Origin: Massilibacteroides sp.
GTDB lineage: Bacteria; Bacteroidota; Bacteroidia; Bacteroidales; Tannerellaceae
Length of the DNA: 64,000 bases
Direction: 5' to 3'
Assembly: GCF_028705895.1 (NCBI RefSeq)
Contig: NZ_JAQWCQ010000006.1
Span: forward strand, 1 to 64,000
Shown here: positions 1 through 8,917 of the stretch, piece after piece
How the letters are laid out: every line of letters starts with the position of its first letter
How positions within the stretch are numbered: position 1 is the stretch's first letter
Translations under genes and position numbers: made by a program
The notes under the pieces: generated by a model
The model's input: only the letters and a program-made list of their open reading frames with translations
The model's database searches: none
Told to the model about the DNA's origin: nothing

Positions 1-162
1 CATGAAAATGAAAAGGCATACCGTACCATTTAAACTGGATAGTAGAAATTAGGTGTAGTGTCTAAACAAAAACAAAAGACACTGAAAATCATTCGTTTTC
101 GAAAATAAACCGTCAAAGTCAGGAAAAGCTCGAAAGTCAAACGGACGGAGGATAAAACCGTT

Positions 163-468
163 TTGGGTGTTCATATTAATGGTATTCATTTTCGTCCTTC
201 TGTCAAATTGAAAGAACAAATAGCGAATTTTAAGCTACAGCACAAGGCAAAGAAAGGAACAAAACAATATACGCAACAAGAACGCTTTGAGAGAATTCAG
301 AGACATGTAAGCAAGTATGGTTATATAAACCGGAAGGCTGCACAGGAATTAAATAGTGTTTCCCGTTATATTGCAGACAATGATTTGAAACTTCTGGTCA
401 GCAACCAGAAATTATCTTCTATCGGCATCAAAAGCGGCCGTAATTATGTGATGATGAATAAAGAGTGA
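163..468 (+). CDS. Small hypothetical protein with winged-helix-like tail
   Basis: I do not recognise this 101-residue protein. It is basic and lysine-rich, with no signal peptide or membrane segment. Residues about 40-100 look like a small winged-helix unit: two helices, a short turn (NSVSRYIA) and an ending GIKSGRNYVM that resembles the wing of a DNA-binding fold. This is pattern recognition only. The start is unusual: a TTG, 11 bases after a GGAGGA run (146-151), with no in-frame ATG until the last residues. The frame stays open upstream to a stop at 106-108, so this could be the tail of a broken longer gene. A 16-codon reading frame (3-53, KRHTVPFKLDSRN) lies just before it and may be another remnant. 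Confidence 0.4.
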   Translation: MGVHINGIHFRPSVKLKEQIANFKLQHKAKKGTKQYTQQERFERIQRHVSKYGYINRKAAQELNSVSRYIADNDLKLLVSNQKLSSIGIKSGRNYVMMNKE

Positions 469-520
469 ACAATATGTATTTTAACTTGTTTTTTAATAAA
501 ATGAATACAAGGATTAGGTC

Positions 521-1567
521 ATGAGAAAAATTCAATTATTAATATTTTCTTTCTTTCTCTATATTGTTACAGTTATATCGTCTGATGCGTGTACCCGGGT
601 AGTCTATAAAGGCCCGGAAAATACAATTATTACAGCCCGTTCAATGGACTGGAAAAGTGATATAAGCGCAAATCTTTGGGTTTTTCCTAAAGGTATGGAA
701 CGGACAGGGGAGGTAGGCCCTCTTTCTGTAAAATGGACATCCAAATATGGGAGTGTTATTTCAAGTGCCTGGGATATAGCGACTGCTGACGGAATGAATG
801 AGAAAGGGTTAGTTGCTAATATTCTTTGGTTGGTAGAATCTGAATATCCGAAGTTTGATCCCAAAGGCAACAAAAAAGGTTTATCTATCTCACTTTGGGC
901 GCAATATGTGCTAGACAATTTTGCAACTGTAGAAGAGGCTGTTAACCAACTGAAAGATGAACCTTTTGTTCTGGTGAGTGATTATATACCCGGTACACAG
1001 AAATTCACAACCTTACATTTGTCTATATCGGATGCACAAGGTGATAATGCTATATTTGAATATATTAACGGGAAACTGGTGATTCATCATGATCCCTCCT
1101 ATGTGGTTATGACTAACTCGCCGGTGTTTGAGGAGCAATTAGCGTTGAATAATTATTGGAAAGGTATCCCAGGAACAATAATGTTACCGGGAACAAATCG
1201 GGCTGCAGATCGTTTTGTCCGTGCATCATATTATATACATGCAATACCACAAACAGAAGATATCCGCATGTCTGTTGCAAGTGTATTTAGTGTTATACGC
1301 AATTGTTCCGTTCCATTAGGTATATCTTCAGAAACAGAGCCGAATATTTCATCTACCCGGTGGAGATCCGTGTCAGATCAAAAGAACTTAGTTTACTTTT
1401 TCGAAACGACCGAGACGCCTAATACGTTTTGGGTTAATCTGAAAGAATTTGATCTTAGTGAGAAAGGGAAAGTGATGAAACTAAAATTAGATCATTTTGC
1501 AACCTATAGCGGAAAGGCAAATAGCTCATTTGAGGTTACTGCTCCTTTTAAATTCTTAGGTATTTGA
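521..1567 (+). CDS. Choloylglycine hydrolase / penicillin V acylase family amidase
   Basis: This is a secreted Ntn-hydrolase of the linear-amide C-N hydrolase family, which includes bile salt hydrolases and penicillin V acylases. An N-terminal signal peptide (about residues 1-23) ends in SDA, directly before Cys24 of CTRVVY. Removal of the leader would free that cysteine as the N-terminal nucleophile. The other family residues are in place: Arg40 and Asp43 in ARSMDW, Asn100 in the GLVAN segment, Asn199 in MTNSP, and Arg280 or Arg282 in STRWRS. At 348 residues it has the usual length for Bacteroidales members. The gene stands alone and converges on the AIM24 gene with a shared terminator between them. 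Bile-salt deconjugation is the likely role in a gut Bacteroidales, but N-acyl amides or homoserine lactones are possible substrates and the sequence does not decide between them. Confidence 0.85.
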   Translation: MRKIQLLIFSFFLYIVTVISSDACTRVVYKGPENTIITARSMDWKSDISANLWVFPKGMERTGEVGPLSVKWTSKYGSVISSAWDIATADGMNEKGLVANILWLVESEYPKFDPKGNKKGLSISLWAQYVLDNFATVEEAVNQLKDEPFVLVSDYIPGTQKFTTLHLSISDAQGDNAIFEYINGKLVIHHDPSYVVMTNSPVFEEQLALNNYWKGIPGTIMLPGTNRAADRFVRASYYIHAIPQTEDIRMSVASVFSVIRNCSVPLGISSETEPNISSTRWRSVSDQKNLVYFFETTETPNTFWVNLKEFDLSEKGKVMKLKLDHFATYSGKANSSFEVTAPFKFLGI

Positions 1568-1577
1568 AAAGTAAGCA

Positions 1578-1633
1578 AAAAGGTTACAGCCTGTTTTCTG
1601 TCAATAAATTAAGAAAACAGGCTGTAACCTTTT
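1578..1633. terminator. Bidirectional terminator, 22-bp perfect stem
   Basis: Perfect inverted repeat with arms at 1578-1599 and 1612-1633 and a 12-base loop. It lies between two convergent genes. Each arm ends in a run of A or T, so the hairpin can stop transcription from either side. Confidence 0.85.
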
Positions 1634-1672
1634 GCGCCTCAAATTTTTGTTCTAAGAGAATTTGGGGTTAAA

Positions 1673-2362
1673 CTATTCTGCTCCATAGACTTCTTCATAC
1701 GGCTGTACAATTACCCAACCGTCTCCTTCAAATTTCATCTGAAAACTTTCGCCGCTACCGCGTCCGATAAACGTTTTGAACGAAATATCGGTCTTAAATT
1801 CCGGAGTCAGGTTGCCAGACCATGCTACTGTAGCATTCGGATCGGTGTAGATTGGTCGTCCGGGCTTTACTAATAACGTGAGAGGATCTCCATGCGTAGT
1901 GATAGCTACATGTCCGGTTCCGCTGATGCCCACCTGGAAAAGTCCCCCTCCAACGATACCTGCAACACTTTTCATCAATTTAACGTCGGATTTTAATGAC
2001 TCTTCGTGAGCAAGAATATCATTTCCGCTAACATGTATAGATTCATTGTCAAGATACAATACACGTATCTTTTTTGCGCAATCGGCTACATATATTCTTC
2101 CGCTTCCGGTTGCTTTCATCATACTGGTTCCTTCTCCTCCAACAGCTTTTTTTAATAAGTTGCCAATTCCCTTACTGAAAATCCCTTCACGTTCAAACTT
2201 TACATTTCCGTCATAAGCAATCATCGCGCCTTTTTTGATCATCACTGTTTGACTATTTATGTTCAACTCCAGAATATATTCTTTCTCGAGTTCGAATAAT
2301 CCGTTTTTTAAGTCGTCTTGTATTGTTTCCTGAACTAATGATTGAATAGAGTACTTTTTCAT
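1673..2362 (-). CDS. AIM24 / TIGR00266 family protein
   Basis: This 229-residue cytoplasmic protein has no signal peptide. It matches the AIM24 family, a double beta-roll fold rich in glycine turns. Features seen are the GGEGTSMMKATGSGRIYVAD stretch in the first half, VGISGTGHVAITTHG in the middle and a C-terminal segment with GRGSGESFQMKFEGDG. Family members are widespread in bacteria and occur in mitochondria, but their biochemical role is not established. The gene is monocistronic and reads from the minus strand toward the choloylglycine hydrolase gene. The ATG at 2362 is the only sensible start, followed directly by the conserved N-terminal helix. The family call is firm; function is unknown. 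Confidence 0.8.
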   Translation of the reverse strand: MKKYSIQSLVQETIQDDLKNGLFELEKEYILELNINSQTVMIKKGAMIAYDGNVKFEREGIFSKGIGNLLKKAVGGEGTSMMKATGSGRIYVADCAKKIRVLYLDNESIHVSGNDILAHEESLKSDVKLMKSVAGIVGGGLFQVGISGTGHVAITTHGDPLTLLVKPGRPIYTDPNATVAWSGNLTPEFKTDISFKTFIGRGSGESFQMKFEGDGWVIVQPYEEVYGAE

Positions 2363-2513
2363 TACATCGTTGTTTAAATGATTGTTATTTTTTCTTTTAA
2401 TTTAAAATGCAATTCAAAGATAAAAATAATGTGGAAGAAATCTTTGAGTTTGAGAATAATAAACCCGCAGATGTATTATCGTTATATACAAGATGATATT
2501 TTAAGATCAATCT

Positions 2514-2544
2514 ATTGGTAGTCAGAAAAAAAGCTCTACCTTTG
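2514..2544 (+). promoter_or_regulatory. Bacteroidetes-type promoter of rpsA
   Basis: The -7 box TACCTTTG (2537-2544) fits the Bacteroidetes consensus TAnnTTTG. A TTGG element about 20 bases upstream can serve as the -33 box. This gives rpsA an AT-rich leader of about 70 bases with no strong Shine-Dalgarno sequence. Confidence 0.6.
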
Positions 2545-2618
2545 CACGGATTTTAGAGATTACACAACATAATGTCTAACTTATTAATTAACTAAACATT
2601 AGTATTAACAATTAAAGG

Positions 2619-4418
2619 ATGGAAAATTTAAAAAACATCGCCCCCATTGATGATTTCAATTGGGACTCCTATGAAAAAGGAGAAACTTACGGTGACGTAA
2701 GTAAAGAAGAACTTATTAAAACGTATGACCAAACCCTGAATACCGTAAAGGATAAGGAAGTGGTTATGGGAACCGTGACTGCACTGAACAAACGTGAGGT
2801 AGTGGTGAATATCGGTTTTAAATCTGACGGCGTTGTGCCTATGTCAGAATTCCGTTACAATCCGGAACTAAAAATCGGCGACGAAGTAGAAGTGTACATC
2901 GAAAGCCAGGAAGACAAAAAAGGACAGTTGATCCTGTCTCACAAGAAAGCTCGTGCAACCCGCTCTTGGGATCGCGTAAACGAAGCGCTTGAAAAAGACG
3001 AAATCATCAAAGGATTTATCAAATGTCGTACGAAAGGCGGTATGATCGTGGATGTATTCGGTATCGAAGCGTTCTTGCCGGGTTCTCAGATTGACGTTAA
3101 GCCTATCCGCGACTATGATGTATTCGTTGGTAAGACAATGGAATTCAAGATTGTTAAGATCAATCAGGAATTCAAAAACGTGGTTGTTTCTCACAAAGCT
3201 CTTATTGAAGCTGAACTTGAACAACAGAAAAAAGACATTATCTCTAAACTTGAAAAAGGACAGGTGCTTGAAGGTACGGTTAAGAATATCACTTCTTACG
3301 GTGTATTCATCGACCTTGGTGGCGTAGATGGATTGATTCATATCACAGACCTTTCTTGGGGCCGTGTTTCTCATCCGGAAGAAATCGTACAGCTTGATCA
3401 GAAGATTAATGTTGTTATCCTTGATTTTGATGACGAAAAGAAACGTATCGCTCTTGGTTTGAAACAACTTACTCCTCATCCATGGGATGCTTTGGATCCT
3501 AACTTGAAAGTGGGTGACAAAGTGAAAGGTAAAGTCGTTGTTATGGCTGATTATGGCGCATTTATCGAAATTGCTCCGGGCGTAGAAGGTTTGATCCACG
3601 TTTCAGAAATGTCCTGGACTCAACATTTGCGTAGCGCTCAGGATTTCATGAAAGTAGGTGATGAAATCGAAGCAGTTGTATTGACTCTTGATCGCGAAGA
3701 ACGTAAGATGTCTCTTGGTATCAAACAATTGAAGGCTGATCCATGGGAAGATATCGAAACTCGTTATCCGGTTGGTTCAAAACACACAGCTAAGGTTCGT
3801 AACTTCACTAACTTCGGTGTATTTGTTGAAATCGAAGAAGGCGTGGATGGTTTGATCCATATCTCTGACCTTTCTTGGACAAAGAAAATCAAACACCCAA
3901 GTGAATTTACTCAAATCGGTGCTGAAATCGAAGTACAAGTATTGGAAATCGATAAAGAAAACCGCCGTTTGAGCTTAGGTCACAAACAATTGGAAGAAAA
4001 TCCCTGGGATGTATTCGAAACAATCTTTACGGTTGGTTCAATCCACGAAGGAACAATCATCGAAGTGCTTGACAAGGGTGCTGTAATCTCATTGCCTTAT
4101 GGTGTTGAAGGTTTTGCTACTCCGAAACACTTAGTGAAAGAAGACGGTTCTCAAGCTGTTGTTGACGAAAAACTTGAATTTAAAGTGATCGAATTCAACA
4201 AAGAAGCAAAACGTATCATTCTTTCTCACAGCCGAATCTTTGAAGATGAACAAAAGGCTGCTAAAAAAGAAGTTTCAGGAGAAAAGAAAACCTCTTCAAG
4301 ACGCTCAAAGAAAGAAGATGATAATTCAACTGTAGTTTCAGGTTCTATGGAAAAAACGACGTTGGGTGACATCGAAGAACTTGCAGCATTGAAAGAAAAA
4401 TTGGAAGGAAATAAGTAA
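2619..4418 (+). CDS. rpsA: 30S ribosomal protein S1
   Basis: This is ribosomal protein S1, which binds mRNA and helps load it onto the 30S subunit. Six S1 (OB-fold) repeats can be followed, at roughly residues 50-115, 130-195, 210-280, 297-367, 384-454 and 470-540. Several carry the typical pattern GVFIDLGGVDGLIHITDLSW or a close variant. The last 45 residues are a lysine/serine-rich tail (KKEVSGEKKTSSRRSKK) that is probably disordered. The total of 599 residues is usual for Bacteroidetes. Codon use is strongly biased, as expected of a highly expressed gene. The gene is preceded by its own promoter and followed by a clear hairpin terminator, so it is transcribed alone. Confidence 0.97.
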   Translation: MENLKNIAPIDDFNWDSYEKGETYGDVSKEELIKTYDQTLNTVKDKEVVMGTVTALNKREVVVNIGFKSDGVVPMSEFRYNPELKIGDEVEVYIESQEDKKGQLILSHKKARATRSWDRVNEALEKDEIIKGFIKCRTKGGMIVDVFGIEAFLPGSQIDVKPIRDYDVFVGKTMEFKIVKINQEFKNVVVSHKALIEAELEQQKKDIISKLEKGQVLEGTVKNITSYGVFIDLGGVDGLIHITDLSWGRVSHPEEIVQLDQKINVVILDFDDEKKRIALGLKQLTPHPWDALDPNLKVGDKVKGKVVVMADYGAFIEIAPGVEGLIHVSEMSWTQHLRSAQDFMKVGDEIEAVVLTLDREERKMSLGIKQLKADPWEDIETRYPVGSKHTAKVRNFTNFGVFVEIEEGVDGLIHISDLSWTKKIKHPSEFTQIGAEIEVQVLEIDKENRRLSLGHKQLEENPWDVFETIFTVGSIHEGTIIEVLDKGAVISLPYGVEGFATPKHLVKEDGSQAVVDEKLEFKVIEFNKEAKRIILSHSRIFEDEQKAAKKEVSGEKKTSSRRSKKEDDNSTVVSGSMEKTTLGDIEELAALKEKLEGNK

Positions 4419-4436
4419 TCCTTTGATTCTCCATAT

Positions 4437-4474
4437 AAAATAGGGTATCCCATAAGGACGCCCTATTTTTTTGT
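4437..4474 (+). terminator. rpsA terminator
   Basis: The stem AAATAGGG/CCCTATTT is followed directly by a run of T, 20-55 bases after the rpsA stop codon. Confidence 0.8.
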
Positions 4475-4562
4475 ATGTTAAGTCTTTATTCAAAAACTTT
4501 GCATATATTGCAGATTAAACCACAGATATTGAGAAGACAACAGAATTTAATATATATACTAT

Positions 4563-5822
4563 ATGGATATAAATAAAATAAATAGTGATGAATACTCCTT
4601 AGCTGACTTCTCGGCATATAAAGGTGATGATTTGTTTGACGTAAGAGAGCCGTTCTGGGCATTTATGCAGGATGCTATTGCCAAAAAATATATGGTTTAC
4701 GGGAATCCGATCAGCACTGCGCCGCGTTCAGAATTTCAGGTGTATGATCGCTATCTGGATAAGGATCGCAATTTCCTTAACTTTTGTTCGTACAATTACT
4801 TAGGATATTCCTGTCACCCGGATGTAATTAAGACGGTACAGGATACGGTTGGGAAATATGGAACAGGAGCTGTTTCTGCTCCCTTATTAAGCGGCTATTA
4901 CGATCTTTCCAAGCAATTAGAAGAGTCGATAGCTCGATTCAAAGGCAAAGAAGCTGCTGTCGTGTTCCCGACAGGGTATGGAGCCAATCTGGGTGTATTG
5001 TCCTGCCTGTTGAAACCCGGAGATGTTGCTGTGATGGACATCCTTTCGCATGCCTCTATTTATGATGGTGCCCGCTTAGCCGGAGCGGATGTGAAAGTTT
5101 TCAGCCACAATAATGCAGAGCATCTTGATACGGTATTGAAGAATCTGAAAAACCCAAGAAGAGCAATTGTCTGTATCGAAGGTATTTATAGTATGGACGG
5201 TGATCTGGTAAATCTACCTGATATTGTAGCTGTTTGTAAGAAGTATGGAACGCGTATTCTTTTGGATGAAGCGCATGCAACGCTTATATTCGGGAAAAAC
5301 GGACGTGGAGTTGCAGAGCATTTCGGGCTGGAGGATGAAATTGATTTAACAATCGGCACATTTAGTAAATCGTTCGGAGCGATTGGAGGCTTTGTTACCG
5401 GAGAGCAAAAGATCATCTCTTATATCCGGATGTTTGCCCGTGCTTATGTGTTTTCTTGTGCAATGGCTCCTCATACAGCCGCAGGTATATTGAAAGTCCT
5501 GGATTTATATGAACATGACAAGTCTAATCGCGATCAGCTTTGGGAAAATACGCATTATATGTTGAATGCCCTTAAAGAAGTCGGATTAGATACAGGTCAG
5601 ACGGAGTCACAGGTTATTCCGGTTATCGTAGGACATGATCATCGCTTGCGGGAAATCAGTAAGCGGATTCATGAAAAAGGCCTTTATACAGGCGTCGTGA
5701 CTTATCCGGCTGTGTCTAATAAGCGTACTCGTTTAAGATTATCCATGTCATCTAATCATACAAAAGAACAAATGGATACTTGTCTGACAATAATAAAAGA
5801 AGCCTTTGACGCTGTCAAATAA
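4563..5822 (+). CDS. Alpha-oxoamine synthase, serine palmitoyltransferase-like
   Basis: This is a PLP-dependent acyltransferase of the family that joins an amino acid to an acyl thioester (serine palmitoyltransferase, KBL, BioF, ALA synthase). The PLP lysine is Lys269 in GTFSKSFGAIGG. The variant TFSKS fits serine palmitoyltransferases better than KBL or BioF, which usually read TLGKA. Also present are His163 in LSHASIYDG, which stacks on PLP, and Asp235/His238 in LLDEAHA. The N-terminus has about 60 residues before the core fold, somewhat longer than the classic enzymes. The glycine-rich loop reads GTGAVSAPLLSG rather than the common G-S-R form. In Bacteroidales, serine condensation starts sphingolipid synthesis, and a cysteate-using relative starts sulfonolipid synthesis. 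Either is possible here; automated calls may say KBL or BioF. Monocistronic, with its own terminator. Confidence 0.75.
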   Translation: MDINKINSDEYSLADFSAYKGDDLFDVREPFWAFMQDAIAKKYMVYGNPISTAPRSEFQVYDRYLDKDRNFLNFCSYNYLGYSCHPDVIKTVQDTVGKYGTGAVSAPLLSGYYDLSKQLEESIARFKGKEAAVVFPTGYGANLGVLSCLLKPGDVAVMDILSHASIYDGARLAGADVKVFSHNNAEHLDTVLKNLKNPRRAIVCIEGIYSMDGDLVNLPDIVAVCKKYGTRILLDEAHATLIFGKNGRGVAEHFGLEDEIDLTIGTFSKSFGAIGGFVTGEQKIISYIRMFARAYVFSCAMAPHTAAGILKVLDLYEHDKSNRDQLWENTHYMLNALKEVGLDTGQTESQVIPVIVGHDHRLREISKRIHEKGLYTGVVTYPAVSNKRTRLRLSMSSNHTKEQMDTCLTIIKEAFDAVK

Positions 5823-5844
5823 AGACAACATCATATATAATGGA

Positions 5845-5884
5845 AAACAGAATAGTCGTTAGTTCGGGTATTCTGTTTTTTTGT
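5845..5884 (+). terminator. Terminator of the oxoamine synthase gene
   Basis: Perfect 10-bp stem AAACAGAATA (5845-5854) with TATTCTGTTT (5869-5878), followed by a run of T. Confidence 0.85.
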
Positions 5885-5935
5885 TCTTGCATTCTCAGAC
5901 ATGAAATTAATCAATGTAGATACAAATAAAAGGTG

Positions 5936-5943
5936 TATTTTTG
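5936..5943 (+). promoter_or_regulatory. -7 box upstream of the propeller/LuxR regulator
   Basis: TATTTTTG matches TAnnTTTG and lies 32 bases before the ATG at 5976. No convincing -33 element is visible. Confidence 0.45.
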
Positions 5944-5975
5944 TGTATCCGAATGTGTGAAAGTCAACCTATGTT

Positions 5976-8831
5976 ATGAAACGAAAACCAGTTCTGTTTT
6001 TTTATTCAGTACTATTGCTATCCTTGTGTGTCTGGCAAGCCGTAGCGATTTCGTATGTTCCCCCTGTTAAGAATTATTCGGTTAATGATTATAATGCAGG
6101 TAATCAGAACTGGGCTGTAGCTCAAGGAAAAGACGGGCTGATATACGTTGGTAATAATAGAGGTCTATTGCAATTTGACGGGGTGAGATGGCGTTTGCAT
6201 AAGCTTCCAAATAATAACGCAGTACGTTCCATATATATTGACAGTAATGAACGTATTTATGTTGGCTCCTTTGAAGAATTCGGTTTCTTTGAAATAGACG
6301 ATAAAGGCCTTTTATCTTATACATCCTTGAAAGATTCTGTTTCCGGATACCGCTTTAATAATGACGAAATATGGACGATCAGTAATTTTCAGAATAAAAT
6401 ATATTTCCAATCTTTTACGTCTTATTTCGTTTACGATGGAACAACTGTAAAGAATGGAGAAACAGATTTCTGGCCTTTGTACTTTTTCTCTTTTGGAAAG
6501 GATCTCTATGCACAGATTGTAAATAAAGGATTCTACAAGCATAATGGGACAGGCTTTGAAGAGTTGTTTCCCAGAACTTCAATCAATAACGACGATGTAG
6601 TGGCGGTGTTGCCTTATAATCAGGCATTATTGCTTGTAACAGTAATGAATGGCCTTTTTCTCTATGAAGAAGGGACGGTGTTCCCTTGGAAAACGCCGGC
6701 AGGAGAATGGTTGAAAACGACCATTGCCAACAGAGCTGTTATGATGGCTGACTCTACATATGTGATTGGTACGATATCAAACGGACTAATTGCATTTGAC
6801 AGACAAGGAAATGTGTTGTGGAAAATCAATCGTAAAAACCGTTTGATCAATAATACGGTACTTGGTCTATTCCCGGATTCGGAAGATAATCTATGGGTTG
6901 CATTAGATAATGGGATTTCTCAGATTCAAGTTTCTTCTCCTGTACATTATGCAGACTTTCCCGGTGTTGATTTCGGTATGGTACACGATTTGGTAAAGGA
7001 TAACGGAGATTTCTATCTGGCAACTAATCAAGGTGTATATTACTTGACAGGGAACGATGGGACGCCCAAGATGATCCATGATTCAGAAGGACAAAGTTGG
7101 TACATTTCGAAAGAAGACCGTCAACTGTTCGTGGGACATAATAAAGGTTTACTTATACTTGAAAATGGTAAGGCTGTTCGCCTACCCGGATATAGAGGTG
7201 CGGGAGGAACGGTACTACGTAAATGTGTTATTCATGGACAAGAAATTCTTCTGCAGGCATCATACAGTACACTCAGTGTCTTTGTGAAGAAGAATGAAAA
7301 ATGGGAATTTAGTCACGAAGTAAAAGGTTTCGGCAATCTGATTAAAGCCTTTGAAGTTGACTTCTCAGGGAATATCTGGGCGAGCCATATGCATAAAGGA
7401 CTTTATCGTTTACAATTGGATAATTCTCTTCGTGAAGTAAAAGAAATCGAATATATAGGAAAATTATCTCCCCAAAGTAGGGATGGCATTTTGAATGTGA
7501 TGCAATTAAGAGGCCGCATTGTCCTCACCGATGGACAGAAGTTTTACACATACGATGACATGAGCCGGAAGATAATCCCTTATGAAAGGATGAATAAATA
7601 TTATCCCAATCTGGCCGGAACTTACCGGATTGTTGCTGCAGATAATGATAATTACTGGTTTGTTACCGGATCGGAGTACGCATTGTTGGCTTATGATGGA
7701 GGAGATTTAACGATGCAAATGCGTTTTCCGTTTTCCATGATTGACAATCCTCCGATTGAGGGACGAGGAAATGTATATGTAGATAGAATGGGGGAGACCT
7801 ATCTTTGCCTTAACGGAGGCTTTGCGGTTCTTTCTGCTAAAAATAAGATACGCAACCAGGAAGAACGAAAACTTTCAATATCTTCTGTAAAAGCAACAAC
7901 AAGAGACAAAAAGAAATCAATTCTTCTTTTGCGTGAACAAACGGAACCGGTAAAAATAAATTATGCATTTAACAACATAACATTTGATTTTGCCTATCCT
8001 AACTATACGCAGACATTTTCTTCAAGTATTAATTATTGGTTAGAAGGCTTCGAAAATGAATGGAATGATAATCCTTCGGATTTTACGAAAAACTATTCCA
8101 ATTTGCCCTACGGCTCGTATGTTTTGCATGCCAAAGTGTATAATAGTGAAGGTCGTGAGATGTCTGATTTATCCTATCCTTTTACTATTAGTCCGCCTTT
8201 CTATCGTTCAGCATATGCATATTTATTTTATTTCGTATTGATTGTTTGTTTGTTGGTGCTGCTTATCCGTATTTATGTGAATTGGGAATTATCGCATGAA
8301 AAAAAACGAGCTGCAGAGCAACATCGTCTTCAGGAAGAACAACTTAAAGCACAAGAGCAACAGATTATACGTCTTGAGAAAGAAAAATTAGAAGACGAAC
8401 TGACCTATAAAAGTAAAGAACTGGCAAGCGCAACATTGTCTGTGATCTCTCATAACGAATTTTTGGAACAACTAAAGGCTGAGGTGCAGTCACAAAAACT
8501 GACAGGTAGTTATTCGAAGGGTTTCTTTGATAAACTAATCCGAATGATCAACGATAATATTACAAAAGAAGGAGACTGGACTGTCTTTCAGGCTAATTTT
8601 GATCGTATCCATGAAAAGTTCTTTGTCAAATTAAAGAACCGATACTCCGATCTTACGCCCGGCGATCTTCGTTTATGTGCTCTTCTGCGTCTGAATATGC
8701 CGACAAAAGACATGGCCGGAATACTCAATCTTTCAGTACGAGGGGTGGAGGCTGCTCGTTATCGCTTGCGTAAGAAACTAAACCTTACCGAAGGAGAAAG
8801 TCTGACAAGTTTCCTTATTACATTTGAATAA
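5976..8831 (+). CDS. Membrane-spanning regulator: beta-propeller, Y_Y_Y domain, LuxR-type HTH
   Basis: This 951-residue protein looks like a one-piece transmembrane transcription regulator. Signal/anchor: about residues 1-25. Periplasmic part: two-component-regulator propeller repeats (for example LFPDSEDNLWVALDNGISQI) to about residue 640, then a Y_Y_Y domain at about 655-742 (YWLEGFENEWND, YSNLPYGSYVLHAKV). One membrane segment follows at about 747-768 (YLFYFVLIVCLLVLLI), then a charged coiled coil at about 772-830. The C-terminus (about 885-951) is a helix-turn-helix with LRLCALLRLNMPTKDMAG and GVEAARYRLRKKL, like LuxR-type output domains. Unlike hybrid two-component systems there is no histidine kinase or receiver domain. 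It sits just upstream of GH43, GH43/GH51 and GH125 genes in the same orientation, so a periplasmic arabinan- or mannan-derived sugar is a reasonable ligand, but that is inferred from position only. Confidence 0.85.
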   Translation: MKRKPVLFFYSVLLLSLCVWQAVAISYVPPVKNYSVNDYNAGNQNWAVAQGKDGLIYVGNNRGLLQFDGVRWRLHKLPNNNAVRSIYIDSNERIYVGSFEEFGFFEIDDKGLLSYTSLKDSVSGYRFNNDEIWTISNFQNKIYFQSFTSYFVYDGTTVKNGETDFWPLYFFSFGKDLYAQIVNKGFYKHNGTGFEELFPRTSINNDDVVAVLPYNQALLLVTVMNGLFLYEEGTVFPWKTPAGEWLKTTIANRAVMMADSTYVIGTISNGLIAFDRQGNVLWKINRKNRLINNTVLGLFPDSEDNLWVALDNGISQIQVSSPVHYADFPGVDFGMVHDLVKDNGDFYLATNQGVYYLTGNDGTPKMIHDSEGQSWYISKEDRQLFVGHNKGLLILENGKAVRLPGYRGAGGTVLRKCVIHGQEILLQASYSTLSVFVKKNEKWEFSHEVKGFGNLIKAFEVDFSGNIWASHMHKGLYRLQLDNSLREVKEIEYIGKLSPQSRDGILNVMQLRGRIVLTDGQKFYTYDDMSRKIIPYERMNKYYPNLAGTYRIVAADNDNYWFVTGSEYALLAYDGGDLTMQMRFPFSMIDNPPIEGRGNVYVDRMGETYLCLNGGFAVLSAKNKIRNQEERKLSISSVKATTRDKKKSILLLREQTEPVKINYAFNNITFDFAYPNYTQTFSSSINYWLEGFENEWNDNPSDFTKNYSNLPYGSYVLHAKVYNSEGREMSDLSYPFTISPPFYRSAYAYLFYFVLIVCLLVLLIRIYVNWELSHEKKRAAEQHRLQEEQLKAQEQQIIRLEKEKLEDELTYKSKELASATLSVISHNEFLEQLKAEVQSQKLTGSYSKGFFDKLIRMINDNITKEGDWTVFQANFDRIHEKFFVKLKNRYSDLTPGDLRLCALLRLNMPTKDMAGILNLSVRGVEAARYRLRKKLNLTEGESLTSFLITFE

Positions 8832-8877
8832 ACTCGATTTTATTCTTGATTAATTTATTATTGTCGCAAATACACTT

Positions 8878-8885
8878 TATATTTG
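8878..8885 (+). promoter_or_regulatory. -7 box upstream of the tandem GH43 gene
   Basis: TATATTTG matches TAnnTTTG exactly, 33 bases before the start codon. It suggests the two arabinosidase genes are transcribed separately from the regulator gene. Confidence 0.5.
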
Positions 8886-8917
8886 TTGAATTAAGTAATA
8901 CCTAAGTCAACACAATT

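Noticed and set aside
2868..3599. Minus-strand reading frame of 243 codons inside rpsA
   Set aside because: Shadow of the strongly biased codon use of rpsA; phenylalanine-rich, no recognisable domain.
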